Source: Candidatus Heimdallarchaeum endolithica
GTDB lineage: Archaea > Asgardarchaeota > Heimdallarchaeia > Heimdallarchaeales > Heimdallarchaeaceae
NCBI GenBank assembly: GCA_021513715.1
Contig: CP084167.1
Coordinates: forward strand, 2,617,174 to 2,681,173
Length of the DNA stretch: 64,000 nt
Direction: 5' to 3'
Part shown: positions 39,463 to 48,741 of the stretch, piece by piece
How the letters are laid out: every line of letters starts with the position of its first letter
Numbering within the stretch: position 1 is the stretch's first letter
The notes under the pieces: model-generated
What the model saw: only the letters and a program-made list of their open reading frames with translations
The model's database searches: none
What the model was told of the DNA's origin: nothing
Position numbers and translations under genes: made by a program

Positions 39463-40389
39463 ATGAATAGTGAAGAAATTCGAGAAATTACTCCTGAAGA
39501 TATTGACGAAGGAAGAGAACAAAGTGTTAGAGAAAAAAGAAAAAGAGAAAAAAATCAGAGTAGAATTGAAACTGAAGAAGACAAAGAAGCACAAAAATTA
39601 ATCGAAGAAAAAAAACTTAGAAAAACTGTTTACAAGAAAATCATCGTCGATTTAAGGGGAACAAAATTTCATACTGATGAATGGGGAATAAAACTTGACC
39701 AACAAAGGCAATCTAAATCAAGACAATGGACAAAAGATATGGATACAATTGGTGACGTTAAAATTAACAACAAAGCTTGGGGAAAATTGGGTATAAGAGA
39801 AGAAAAATGGAAAAAAGTTGATCCACTTAAAAAACGTTTTGTGATGAAACTCTTTACTAATAGTTTTTACTGGAGGGGAACAATAGAGTTTCTTCAAGGA
39901 GAAAGTGTATTATTATCCTATGTCACAAATGAAAACTGCCCAGTATACATGTGTAACATCAGTACTAGTTTAAATTTGGTACGTATTAGGCGTCTTCCTC
40001 ATAAGCCTAGGTTTAGAGGAGAAGTATTCGGTTTTGAACTTGTAGATGATAATGGTATACATAATGTATTTATGATTGATGATAAAAGGTTTACACTAGG
40101 TTCTGATTGGTATGTTAAAGATGTTCACAAGAATATTGTGGCCATTATCAATGGAAAATTCTTCAATGTAGGTGGACGATACGATATTGAAATATATGAC
40201 AAAAAACTTGCCTCAAATAAAGAATTCTTCTCTACATTGATTCTATTTGCTTCTACATTACGTTGGCATAAAGACATAAAAAAACTCCTGAAGAAAGTAA
40301 TGTACGAAATAAGGAGAAAGAATCAAACCTTAAAGTTACAAGAAAGTGAAGCAGATTTATACCTTAATCCTCGGAAAATGAACTATTAA
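39463..40389 (+). CDS. Protein with a tubby/LURP-one-like C-terminal domain
   Basis: 308 residues. The first 70 are very charged (Glu, Lys, Arg) and probably disordered or coiled. Residues about 120-290 show strand repeats ending with FMIDDKRFTLGSDWYVKD, NIVAIINGKFFNVGGRYDIEIYD and a final helix, the layout of the LOR/tubby-like fold that includes phospholipid scramblases. The assignment rests on this pattern only. Function unknown; membrane or lipid contact is possible. Confidence 0.45.
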   Translation: MNSEEIREITPEDIDEGREQSVREKRKREKNQSRIETEEDKEAQKLIEEKKLRKTVYKKIIVDLRGTKFHTDEWGIKLDQQRQSKSRQWTKDMDTIGDVKINNKAWGKLGIREEKWKKVDPLKKRFVMKLFTNSFYWRGTIEFLQGESVLLSYVTNENCPVYMCNISTSLNLVRIRRLPHKPRFRGEVFGFELVDDNGIHNVFMIDDKRFTLGSDWYVKDVHKNIVAIINGKFFNVGGRYDIEIYDKKLASNKEFFSTLILFASTLRWHKDIKKLLKKVMYEIRRKNQTLKLQESEADLYLNPRKMNY

Positions 40390-40400
40390 TATAATCTTTA

Positions 40401-41508
40401 TTATATTATTTTTTTAAGCTCTTTTTCTAATTCAGGAAGGGTATATTGAACATTTCCTTGAACAAAATATTGTATTTTGTTCATATTAGATGTAGAAGTA
40501 TAGTTAAATAAGACACGGGTAGTTTTTCTATTTTCAAAGAAAAGATATGAAGCAGGGTAAACCTCTAGACTTGTTCCTACTGCAATAAGCAGATCGCACT
40601 GTCTAGAAGTCTCAAAGGCAGCAGTATAAACTTCTTGAGGTAGAAATTCCCCAAAGAGAATAACTTTTGGTTTTAATGGGTTGTTACATTTAGGACATTG
40701 AGGAAAAGGTTTCTCGCTAAGATGCTTTTTTTCATCAACTACTTCTTCATATTGGCACCAAAGACAATGTAACTTACTTGTTGTACCATCAACTTAATTT
40801 TTGTACAATATTTTTGTACGCCAATCTTGCTCTCGGAAAGATCTGTCTAGGAGGGAGATCTAAACACTCATTGAGCCAGAGGAGAAGGTTGAGCACTCTT
40901 CCACCGTGGAAACTGGATGAATAAATCCTCTCACACGGGAAAGTTAAGTCGTATTCAACTTTTCTTTGATTTCTTTCTTTATGCGAATGTTTTTTTTTAT
41001 CCTGACACGCCGTGCCAGCTTAGAGAGTAAGTATTTTTCTTAACATCTATCTTTTTTTTTCACTCTCTACATTAATAATGTCTTTTCACTATTTAAACAC
41101 CAATTTTTTAATTTGACAAAAATGTACAAAAAAGCTCTTCATGAATCTCAAAAACATTTTTTGTGTTTGCTTTCTGATGTAAGGCATCTATATTTTGTGT
41201 GGCTACAAAAACCTTCTCTTCTCCTAACATTTTTGTATGTTTGATATTGCATAATGAGCTTCGTTTGGTTCTGCAGATTTAATAATGGAAAAAGCTTCTA
41301 AAAAAAATTCCCAAACCCTTTCCGGATTCTTTCTAAAAGCACTTATAGTGCCATATTTATTAGGGTCAAATTTTTGCCATATTCCATTCGGCGAACGAAA
41401 ATCTGGAATCCCGCTAGGTGTACTAATACCTGCGCCAGTAAAGAAAAGAATCTTTTCAGCATTTTTTGCTAATGTAGCTATATTGCTAATTTCACTTTTA
41501 CTATTCAT
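40401..41508 (-). pseudogene. Sir2-type NAD-dependent deacylase, interrupted
   Basis: The N-terminal part (41224-41508) has GAGISTPSGIPDFRSPNG. A one-base shift in a run of five A near 41235 then cuts the frame; past it the gene goes on as VFVATQNIDALHQKA and stops at an inserted element. The C-terminal part resumes at 40789 with GTTSKLHCLWC, a second zinc pair (CPKC), VILFGEFLP, LLIAVGTSLEVYP and ends at 40401. Without the 350 bp insertion and with one added base it is a normal sirtuin of about 250 residues. Confidence 0.85.
40790..41139. mobile_element. 350 bp non-autonomous element inside sir2
   Basis: Inserted at CATG of the sir2 sequence GAGATTCATGGTACAA, with ATG repeated on both sides. 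The ends are inverted and doubled: TTTTTGTACAATATTTTTGTACG on the left and TTTTTGTACATTTTTGTC from the right, a design like that of the TnpB element at 22315. The inside is not coding but has a GC-richer block at 40826-40965 with self-pairing such as AGATCT...AGATCT and GGTTGA...TTCAAC. It may be a deleted TnpB-type element that kept its ends and RNA part. Confidence 0.6.
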
Positions 41509-41615
41509 TAAATTACATTTAATTCTTGAGGTAAAAAATATTCTTGCTCTACCTTCTAACTAAATATTCTGAGGTAAAAAACAATATAATAATCTCTTTT
41601 TCTATATATTTCAAT

Positions 41616-41876
41616 CTATTTTTTTGTAGGGGCTGTAAGTAGTTTCTTATAGAGTTTTCTGTCTAATAATTCTCCTCCGACACTTAAGTAGTTTGAAATG
41701 AGCTTATCGCTTGTTTTTCTACTTATACATGCTTCTTCTGTAAACTTTTTGGATAAAAACTTTGTAACATGTCTTTTTCTTCTATCCATTGATCTGAAAT
41801 ACCAGAATAATTTGATTTTGACAATAATAAAGAAAAAAAAAGCCAAAGGTGCATCTAATATTACTCTTAGCTTCAT
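41616..41876 (-). CDS. Small basic protein with N-terminal membrane segment
   Basis: 86 residues: one hydrophobic segment (about 8-26) followed by a Lys/Arg-rich tail. Its ATG adjoins the stop of the upstream 110-residue gene, so they form a two-gene unit. No family recognised. Confidence 0.5.
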   Translation of the reverse strand: MKLRVILDAPLAFFFFIIVKIKLFWYFRSMDRRKRHVTKFLSKKFTEEACISRKTSDKLISNYLSVGGELLDRKLYKKLLTAPTKK

Positions 41877-42209
41877 TTATTCACCTTTGCCATTCTTTAG
41901 GAAAGCAATCATTTTGTTCAAATTTCCTGAGAATTCTAAAACTATTTTTTCTACAGTTTCTTTGGAAATTCCTTCATTTAGTAGTTTTTGATAAACTCTT
42001 ATTACTGCATCAGCATAATTTTCTGCTACATCTACATTGTATATTGAACCTAATAACTGTTCTACTATTGTTCCTATTTCACCTGAAAGAACTTTCAAGA
42101 ACTCTTTTGTTTGGGTTTTGTCGTCAATGCTTTTTTTTTCTTTATCTAGCGCATAATCATTGATATGATTCTTTCCATTCGTCGAAGAGTTTCGTTCTTT
42201 CGCCATCAA
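41877..42209 (-). CDS. Small helical protein of unknown function
   Basis: 110 residues, soluble: a polar N-terminal 30 residues, then helices with regular hydrophobic spacing (VEQLLGSIYNV, YADAVIRVYQKL). Ends directly at the start of the small membrane protein gene downstream. No motif recognised. Confidence 0.5.
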   Translation of the reverse strand: MMAKERNSSTNGKNHINDYALDKEKKSIDDKTQTKEFLKVLSGEIGTIVEQLLGSIYNVDVAENYADAVIRVYQKLLNEGISKETVEKIVLEFSGNLNKMIAFLKNGKGE

Positions 42210-42407
42210 ATCACACTCTACGATTACATCGAGTTTTCATTTAAAACCTTTTCCTAAGTCCTTTATCTCTGTAAAAACATTGTTCAACAAATAAAGTCTA
42301 ATAAAATCATATGATTCTTCAATTAAAACAATCAATTTTTAAATGAACTTTTTGAGACTCAGAAAAGTATAAAATAGAAAGAAATAGAAGAAAAATCAAT
42401 TTTACAT

Positions 42408-43079
42408 TTACTGAGCTTCTTGTGGAACAACTTGTTTTTCAGATTTAGATAATTGTATTGTTCCATAAATAAAGCGTTGGATAACTGTTATTACACATAA
42501 TCCTGTTAATATCATGTATCCAATATAGAAGTAAGTCCCATGAGAAAATTCACCTATTGTGAAGAATGGGTTGTCCTTAAAGCTTGGGATAAACAAGGAA
42601 ATTACCATCAGAAAGAACAAAAATAGTAATCTTTCACTTCTTTCCATTAAGCCTACAGCCATTTTTTCTATACCAATACTTTCTCCTTTTGCACGAATAT
42701 AGCTTATAAGTAAGGTGGAGGTAACCATTATTATTCCTGTTACTAGATCTACATGAATACTAAGTGCAACCCCTCCAAAGATAGCTAAATCGCTTATTCT
42801 ATCAACAATACTATCCAGAAAACCACCTTTTCTAGTTGCAAGTCCCCTATATCTGGCCACTCCTCCATCCAAAAAGTCCATAGCTGCGCCAACCATTAGC
42901 AAAATTACAGCAGTAAGAAAATTGTCTAAATAAATGAACACCCCTGCAGCAATAGACAATAATACTCCTAAATAAGTGAAGACATTAGGGTGAATCCCTA
43001 GTTTTCCAAAAAAGACAACAATTGGCATTAGTATTTTAGTGACAGGTTCTCGTATTTGACTTGATACCATAATCTTCAT
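42408..43079 (-). CDS. CDP-alcohol phosphatidyltransferase, archaeal lipid head-group synthase
   Basis: 223 residues with about six membrane helices and the complete family motif D-G-x2-A-R-x8-G-x3-D-x3-D in FLDGGVARYRGLATRKGG followed by FLDSIVDR. It would swap CMP on CDP-archaeol for an alcohol such as inositol phosphate or serine. The head group cannot be told from the motif; archaetidylinositol phosphate synthase is the most common archaeal member. Confidence 0.85.
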   Translation of the reverse strand: MKIMVSSQIREPVTKILMPIVVFFGKLGIHPNVFTYLGVLLSIAAGVFIYLDNFLTAVILLMVGAAMDFLDGGVARYRGLATRKGGFLDSIVDRISDLAIFGGVALSIHVDLVTGIIMVTSTLLISYIRAKGESIGIEKMAVGLMERSERLLFLFFLMVISLFIPSFKDNPFFTIGEFSHGTYFYIGYMILTGLCVITVIQRFIYGTIQLSKSEKQVVPQEAQ

Positions 43080-43207
43080 ATTTCGTTAGGGAGAGTGTCA
43101 ATTTAAACTTATCGCAATAATACATCATCCTTTTTTTTTCTCTCTGTAATACACAATATTACATAACTACTAATATCTGCCGACAAAAAATATGTTCGGG
43201 GAAAAAG

Positions 43208-43573
43208 ATGAGAGAAGAGTTAACCGATTCAGAAATTAGTAATTTTTTACAGAGATATGGAAAAGTCCGTCCCTTATTGTTGCCTAAGCAGAAACTTAGT
43301 AGTAGTATTTTACCTTATGAGGTAGAAAATGAAAATCAAAAATTTGCAGTTTTTGTGTATAATTGGAAAAAAAGTATAGGTACGGATGTGCTTATTAGAC
43401 TAGAAGACAAAGTTTCTGATTTGGAAAAAAAATATGATGGAATCATAGTTATCGGAAAGAAATTTAGCGTAAATGCACGAGATATTGTGAATGATATAAA
43501 CAGGAGAGGAAAAAAACCTTTAATCTTGATTAAACGTTCAGAAATATCTATGATTTTGGAATCAGTAAGATAA
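43208..43573 (+). CDS. Hypothetical small soluble protein
   Basis: 121 residues. Alternating strands and helices (KFAVFVYNWKKS, YDGIIVIGKKF, KKPLILIKRSE) suggest a compact alpha/beta fold, possibly restriction-endonuclease-like, but no catalytic motif is clear. It starts at an ATG about 130 bp from the divergent lipid synthase gene. Confidence 0.5.
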   Translation: MREELTDSEISNFLQRYGKVRPLLLPKQKLSSSILPYEVENENQKFAVFVYNWKKSIGTDVLIRLEDKVSDLEKKYDGIIVIGKKFSVNARDIVNDINRRGKKPLILIKRSEISMILESVR

Positions 43574-43613
43574 AAAAAAAACAAGTATTTTCTAAAAAAG
43601 AAAGAAAGGCCTA

Positions 43614-43904
43614 TTATTGCCTTTTTCTGAGTTCTAATTTATCTTTGTCTCCTTTTTCCTCTTTTTCGTCTGAAGAATACTTTGTCTGAGTATATACTGA
43701 TTTTTGTACAATGAGCATTATTCCTAATCCTAAAACTCCTAGTGAAATAAAGAATAAAATGTCTATAGATGTTGCTTGAGAAATAATAAGTAGAACAACA
43801 CCCAATAGTGCAATTGAATAAGATACTATGTTATAAATCAAATTTTTCCTTTTCTTCTTTTCTTGTTCCTCTGAAATATTATTCTGTTCTTTAGACTTCA
43901 TCAA
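43614..43904 (-). CDS. Small membrane protein with two helices
   Basis: 96 residues: a charged N-terminus (residues 1-22), two hydrophobic segments (about 25-45 and 48-68) and a charged C-terminal tail rich in Lys, Glu and Asp. No family recognised. Convergent with the preceding hypothetical gene. Confidence 0.5.
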   Translation of the reverse strand: MMKSKEQNNISEEQEKKKRKNLIYNIVSYSIALLGVVLLIISQATSIDILFFISLGVLGLGIMLIVQKSVYTQTKYSSDEKEEKGDKDKLELRKRQ

Positions 43905-44042
43905 CTTTTACCATTATTCTAATTTTAAAAGTATTTCTTAATATATTCAAAAATAAAAATTTAATAAGATTCAGTTTCTAAGTTGGTTTATGTTTGTTTT
44001 TTAAGAAAAATATAATTGATAAATATAAGAAAAAAAATGTAT

Positions 44043-44426
44043 CTATCCAAAATCATAAACCCAGTTCGTTTCAGGAATGTAAAGCATGTTTAAGATAAGT
44101 GTCCACACAGCTATAGTAACAATAAAGAACTGAAAGATTGCAGAAGTATAAAACGATCTGGCTTTAAGTCCAGTATTTTTATTTCTATAGATTAAAAACC
44201 AAACTGATGATAGTAACAGAAATACTCCAAGTAATGTAAGTCCTGCTGGCCAGTTTCTAAAATTAGTTACACCGAAAATTATTCCAGTAACTATCCCTAC
44301 TAACACTTTAGAATAGTACATTTTGTTCGTTAAAGGCATTTCTTTAATTTTTTCTAACCAGTTGACGGGATTCAAATTATTTTTAACTTTATCCTTAATT
44401 TTGTTCATATCAATATTCAAACTCAT
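44043..44426 (-). CDS. Three-helix membrane protein, possibly EMC6/Rab5IP-like
   Basis: 127 residues: a basic amphipathic N-terminus, then three membrane segments (about 39-56, 60-80 and 93-113). The first has the small-residue run KVLVGIVTGIIFGV, like EMC6-type insertase subunits, for which Asgard homologues are known. This is a pattern-level suggestion only. The start lies 16 bp from the start of the divergent NFACT gene; an inner ATG at 44408 would shorten it by six residues. Confidence 0.4.
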   Translation of the reverse strand: MSLNIDMNKIKDKVKNNLNPVNWLEKIKEMPLTNKMYYSKVLVGIVTGIIFGVTNFRNWPAGLTLLGVFLLLSSVWFLIYRNKNTGLKARSFYTSAIFQFFIVTIAVWTLILNMLYIPETNWVYDFG

Positions 44427-44442
44427 TCACCCAGGTGTTAAT

Positions 44443-46458
44443 ATGAAATCATCATTAACTTCATTAGATATTAATTGTCTTGTTGAGGAACTGAGGCCCG
44501 AAATTATCGGTAGTTGGCTCAATAACGTCTATAACATTGGAGAGAAATTACTTATTTTAAAGTTTCGAAAGTCAAGCAAAATTAATTTTGAGCTAGTTAT
44601 TGAGTTGGGGAAGAGGTTTCATATAACAAAATATGCTAGAAGTAAACCTCCTGCACCTAACAACAAAGTAGCAATGATGCGAAAACACATAAAAGGACTG
44701 CCAGTTGATGACTTTTATCAAGTAGGTTTAGATAGAATTGTAGTATTTGAAATAGCTTACAAAGATTCGCACTATAAGCTAGTAATTGAGCTATTTGGAG
44801 AAGGAAATTATATTTTGGTTGATCCCAATAATAGAATACTTCTTGCACAAACACATAGGAAAATGAGAGATAGAGATATTCATCCAGGAAAAGAGTTTCT
44901 CTTACCCCCTCAAAGAGAAAAGGATATCACTTCACTTACTAAAGAAGATATATTAGAAGCTATTTCTAGTGAAGAGGAAAAGATTATTCCCATCCTCAAT
45001 AAACTTCTAGGATTAGGACCAAAATATTCAAAGAATATTCTGGAGAAAGCAGAAATTAATAGCACAACTACAACAAAGTTAAGTTCTAATGAAAAAGAGG
45101 CCCTTATAAGAGAAATACTAGAATTGAAGAAAATAATAGAAGAAAAGAGATATTCGCCCGTTGAATATTTTGATGGTGAAGAAGTAGTTGATATATCGCC
45201 TATTCCATTAGTGAAATATAACGATTTAGAAGAGAAAAAATTGGATTCATTCAATGATGCGCTCGATGACTTTTTTACAGAAAATGAAGAAACACCAGAA
45301 TTCGAAAAAACTGAAGGAAAGATAAGAACCACTCAATCAAAACATGAAAAAATTCTACAAAATCAAATTGAGCATAAGAAAAAACTCGAATTACAAGAAG
45401 AGCTAGAAAAGAAAAAAGGAGATTTGTTATATTCTCACTTTGCACTAGTGGATGAATTGCTAAATACCATTATTAATGCGAGGAAAAACAATATTCCTTG
45501 GTCCGAGATAGAGAAAAAAATGGAAGAAGCTAAAAATAAGAAAATTCCTGCAGCGTTAATCTTACATAAAATTAACCCAAAAACAAAGGAAGTATGGGTG
45601 AATTTAGAAGATCTGGAAACTGGAGAAAAAGAGATTATTGTTCTAGATTTTACTCTCTCTGTGGCTGATAATGCTAATAAGTTTTATGAAAAAAGTAAAA
45701 AAGCAAGGAGAAAAATACCAGGAGCTATTCAAGCAATAGAACGAACAAAACAACAGATTGAAAAAATGAAAGAAAAAGGAGAGCAACTTCTTACTGAAAA
45801 AGAAACTAGAAAAAAGGTTGAAAAACGACCAAAACGATGGTACGAGAAGTTTCACTGGTTTTTATGTGATGGTACTGTAGTCGTTGGAGGAAAAGATGCT
45901 AAATCCAACGAAAGATTACTAAAAACTTATCTAGACGATGATGACCTTTTTTTCCATGCAGATGTGCATGGAGCCCCTTATGTAATAGCAAAGGAAGGTA
46001 AAAAGAAACTCTCTGATGAATGCGTTAAAGAAATAGCCTCCTTTGCTTTATCGTTCTCAAGTTTGTGGAAGGCAAAAAAACTAGTGGGCGATGTATATTA
46101 CGTAGATCCTGAACAAGTGAGCTTAAGTGCTCCTTCTGGACAATACTTGGCAAAAGGGAGTGTAATGATATATGGAGAAAAGAATTATGTTAAGAATGTA
46201 GAAATCAATCATGTTTTGGGATTAATCATTCATGAAAATTACGCTCAAGTAATTGGAGGACCTATGAAAAGTGTTGAAAATAAAACGAACTTAATAATAA
46301 GATTAAAACCTGGTGAAATAAGTAAAGGAAAGATAGCAAAAATAATAAAACAGAAGTTTATTAAGATGTGCCCAGAAGAAGATAAATACAAAATTGAAGC
46401 TCTTGATATTAATGAAGTAATGGACTTCATTCCTGGAGATTCAGAGATAATAGAATAA
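44443..46458 (+). CDS. rqcH: NFACT family protein (RqcH/Tae2/NEMF-like ribosome quality control factor)
   Basis: 671 residues from the ATG at 44443 with AGGTG 7 bp upstream; a longer frame would run into the divergent gene. NFACT-N domain (residues 1-200) with the MRKHIKGL and LDRIVV (Asp-Arg) segments that contact tRNA in RqcH, two helix-hairpin-helix-like turns (LLGLGPKYSKNIL), a long coiled coil (about 290-470), and the C-terminal NFACT-R domain (WYEKFHWFLCDGTVVVGGKDAKSNE, DLFFHADVHGAPYVI). It binds stalled large ribosomal subunits and adds Ala to the trapped peptide in bacteria and archaea. Confidence 0.9.
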   Translation: MKSSLTSLDINCLVEELRPEIIGSWLNNVYNIGEKLLILKFRKSSKINFELVIELGKRFHITKYARSKPPAPNNKVAMMRKHIKGLPVDDFYQVGLDRIVVFEIAYKDSHYKLVIELFGEGNYILVDPNNRILLAQTHRKMRDRDIHPGKEFLLPPQREKDITSLTKEDILEAISSEEEKIIPILNKLLGLGPKYSKNILEKAEINSTTTTKLSSNEKEALIREILELKKIIEEKRYSPVEYFDGEEVVDISPIPLVKYNDLEEKKLDSFNDALDDFFTENEETPEFEKTEGKIRTTQSKHEKILQNQIEHKKKLELQEELEKKKGDLLYSHFALVDELLNTIINARKNNIPWSEIEKKMEEAKNKKIPAALILHKINPKTKEVWVNLEDLETGEKEIIVLDFTLSVADNANKFYEKSKKARRKIPGAIQAIERTKQQIEKMKEKGEQLLTEKETRKKVEKRPKRWYEKFHWFLCDGTVVVGGKDAKSNERLLKTYLDDDDLFFHADVHGAPYVIAKEGKKKLSDECVKEIASFALSFSSLWKAKKLVGDVYYVDPEQVSLSAPSGQYLAKGSVMIYGEKNYVKNVEINHVLGLIIHENYAQVIGGPMKSVENKTNLIIRLKPGEISKGKIAKIIKQKFIKMCPEEDKYKIEALDINEVMDFIPGDSEIIE

Positions 46459-46683
46459 TAATTGTTTAGAACAGAAGACGTGTTAAGAAAATTAGATTAG
46501 AATATATCTATTTCCTATCAAATTTCATCTCTTTTTTTGTAAAACTTTTTAGATTTAATTGAGATTTTATGTATTAAATCCAAAAACAAGTATAAAATAT
46601 TGCTAAATATGTTTTAACTAAAAAACAGACAATATGTTGTAGATATTACATGAGATTAAAATTATTATTCGAATAATTAGTTG

Positions 46684-47964
46684 GTGAGTCCAATCACTCA
46701 AAAGAAGAAATGCCCTGTATGTGGATATGTGACAAAAGATAATCGTTTAATGAATTGTCCTAATTGTGGTACAGAACTTATTCTAGACGTTGTTCTTCCA
46801 AACTTGAATGTTCAGGATTCTTTTTTTGATACTCAAATAAATGAGTTAAAGGAAGAGCAGTTAGGTCTCAGTGCAAGTAACAAAAAAATAGATCAACAAG
46901 CTTGGCAAATAATGGATCAAGAGGGAGGAATAACACAGTATCCTCTATTTGTGAAAAAAGAAGTAAATTTGTACCCAACAATCCAAATACCTAGAATTTC
47001 ATTTAACTTTTTTAGACAATATAGAGTCGTCAACATAGTTTTGATTTCTATACTTTCATTGTTACAATCAGGTTCTTTTCTTTTTTTAATATCAAGTCTG
47101 CATGCTCTTTTGTATCAAATTAATTCAACAAAGGTTGTTTCTGTTGTTCCATTATTAATAACTGGACTAGTTTTTTATTTTCTAGTTTCTTATTTACAAT
47201 TGAGATTTATCCTATATCTAAAACAGAAAAACTTTCCAGAAAGGAAATTAAAGCAAAATTTTTCTTTTGTTAGTTTTGCCTTGATTAATGCTATTCAATT
47301 ATTCTTTTCCATTATGGTGTTAGGAGTAGTTTTTATAATAATGAGGAATTCTGAAGTAAATATTGAAAGATCAATTGTTTCACAACTTATACTTGGATTG
47401 GGACTTTTAATATTAGCACCATTTTTATTAGTCTTTAGAATAGCTAAAATGTTAAGTTTAATGAGAAAGACTGGTCTCTTTCAAAACATATATGATTCAT
47501 TTCAATTTTCAAAATTCTCATTAAGGAGAGGGTATGGAATTCTCTTTTTAAGTATATTATTACCTACTTTCATAGTTACTCTTGCAATAGAATCTGTGAC
47601 TAGATGTTTATCTTTTCTTTTCAGTATATCTGATCACACAGGAACGACCTTAAATGTAGTCATTAGTATATTTTTGCTTTTGTCAATATCTGTATTATTT
47701 ACTATTTCAAATAGTGAAGACCTTGATATTTTATCTATTTATGAATCATTTCTATTTTCCTTTTCTGTTCCACCTATAATAACTTGGATAAATAAGGAAG
47801 CTAAAATGGAAAGTTTGAAAGAGGAAAAACCAGAGTTTGAAGATTTATTTAATCTAGACAATGTTGACGCTTTAACCGAAGTAAGATACTGCCCTGTCTG
47901 TTCCACTAAATTACCAGAAGATGTTGATTATTGTGTAAATTGTGGTCATCCTTTGAGAGAATGA
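46684..47964 (+). CDS. Membrane protein with zinc ribbons at both ends
   Basis: 426 residues from a GTG start (a TTG precedes it). The N-terminal ribbon CPVCGYVTKDNRLMNCPNCG and the C-terminal ribbon CPVCSTKLPEDVDYCVNCGH flank about six hydrophobic segments (residues 115-365). Both ribbons should be on the cytoplasmic side. No known family; the body vaguely resembles DUF4013-like membrane proteins. The 220 bp upstream contain no gene. Confidence 0.6.
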   Translation: MSPITQKKKCPVCGYVTKDNRLMNCPNCGTELILDVVLPNLNVQDSFFDTQINELKEEQLGLSASNKKIDQQAWQIMDQEGGITQYPLFVKKEVNLYPTIQIPRISFNFFRQYRVVNIVLISILSLLQSGSFLFLISSLHALLYQINSTKVVSVVPLLITGLVFYFLVSYLQLRFILYLKQKNFPERKLKQNFSFVSFALINAIQLFFSIMVLGVVFIIMRNSEVNIERSIVSQLILGLGLLILAPFLLVFRIAKMLSLMRKTGLFQNIYDSFQFSKFSLRRGYGILFLSILLPTFIVTLAIESVTRCLSFLFSISDHTGTTLNVVISIFLLLSISVLFTISNSEDLDILSIYESFLFSFSVPPIITWINKEAKMESLKEEKPEFEDLFNLDNVDALTEVRYCPVCSTKLPEDVDYCVNCGHPLRE

Positions 47965-47993
47965 GAAAAGGATAGAATAAAATGAAATTCTCT

Positions 47994-48731
47994 TTACTTG
48001 ACTTTTTGTACAAGCTGTTTTAGAATGGCTTGTATTGTTTCTATTTTTCCTTCTAGTTTCTCTACTTTTTTAACAAGTTTCTTGAATTCTTCCGCTGATA
48101 CTGCTACTTCTCCAGAAGATGGTTCCATCATCGATTCTTTTATATCTATAATTCCTGGTGTAAGGTCTTTTTTCTTTGTTATTTTGACGTTATTTGCTTC
48201 AAGGAGTGTATAAGCTAAGAAATCAAACGTTTCTTGTATATTTTGTCCTGTTAATGCAGATGTTTCACTATAATAGAAGTTTATTCCAGTTTCTGTCATT
48301 AACCTTTGACAAAACTCTAAAGCCATTTTTTGTGATACTCTTCTGTTTTCTGAAGGAAGATCGATTTTGTTAGCTATTACAAAATAAACTAAGATACCAG
48401 AGTTTGATCCTTCAATACTTTCTTCCAGCCATGTTCGTAGATTAGTCATTGTTTGTTGATCCTGGATATCAAATACTAACAAAGCAGCTATAGCTCCTTT
48501 ATAGAAAGTTGATCTAACTGCTGAATAACTATCTTGTCCTGCAAGATCCCATATTTGAAAAGTGATTTCATTGTCTTCTAGTTTTACTTTTTTTGAAGCG
48601 AAGTCTGCTCCAATTGTTTTAAGATAATCTCCAGAAAATCCTTTTCCCATGTATCTTTCTCTAATAGATGTTTTTCCTACTGCCCCATCTCCAGCCAACA
48701 CAATTTTAAAATTCCATTTTTTTCCTGTCAA
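47994..48731 (-). CDS. Ras/Rab-like small GTPase with C-terminal coiled coil
   Basis: 245 residues. GTPase motifs: GDGAVGKT (14-21), Thr of KTIGAD, WDLAGQ with Gln66 in the place of Ras Gln61, NKIDL (121-125) and ETSALTGQN. After residue 185 a helical extension ends in VEKLEGKIETIQAILKQL, a coiled coil, with no Cys for prenylation. The protein therefore has no lipid anchor and probably works through a partner. The gene follows a coiled-coil protein gene by 10 bp. Such GTPases are hallmark Asgard genes. Confidence 0.9.
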   Translation of the reverse strand: MTGKKWNFKIVLAGDGAVGKTSIRERYMGKGFSGDYLKTIGADFASKKVKLEDNEITFQIWDLAGQDSYSAVRSTFYKGAIAALLVFDIQDQQTMTNLRTWLEESIEGSNSGILVYFVIANKIDLPSENRRVSQKMALEFCQRLMTETGINFYYSETSALTGQNIQETFDFLAYTLLEANNVKITKKKDLTPGIIDIKESMMEPSSGEVAVSAEEFKKLVKKVEKLEGKIETIQAILKQLVQKVK

Positions 48732-48741
48732 GATTTCACCT

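Noticed and set aside
44323..44442. N-terminal extension of the NFACT protein
   Set aside because: The extra 40 codons overlap the divergent membrane protein gene and do not resemble NFACT; the ATG at 44443 has a ribosome site and starts the known domain.
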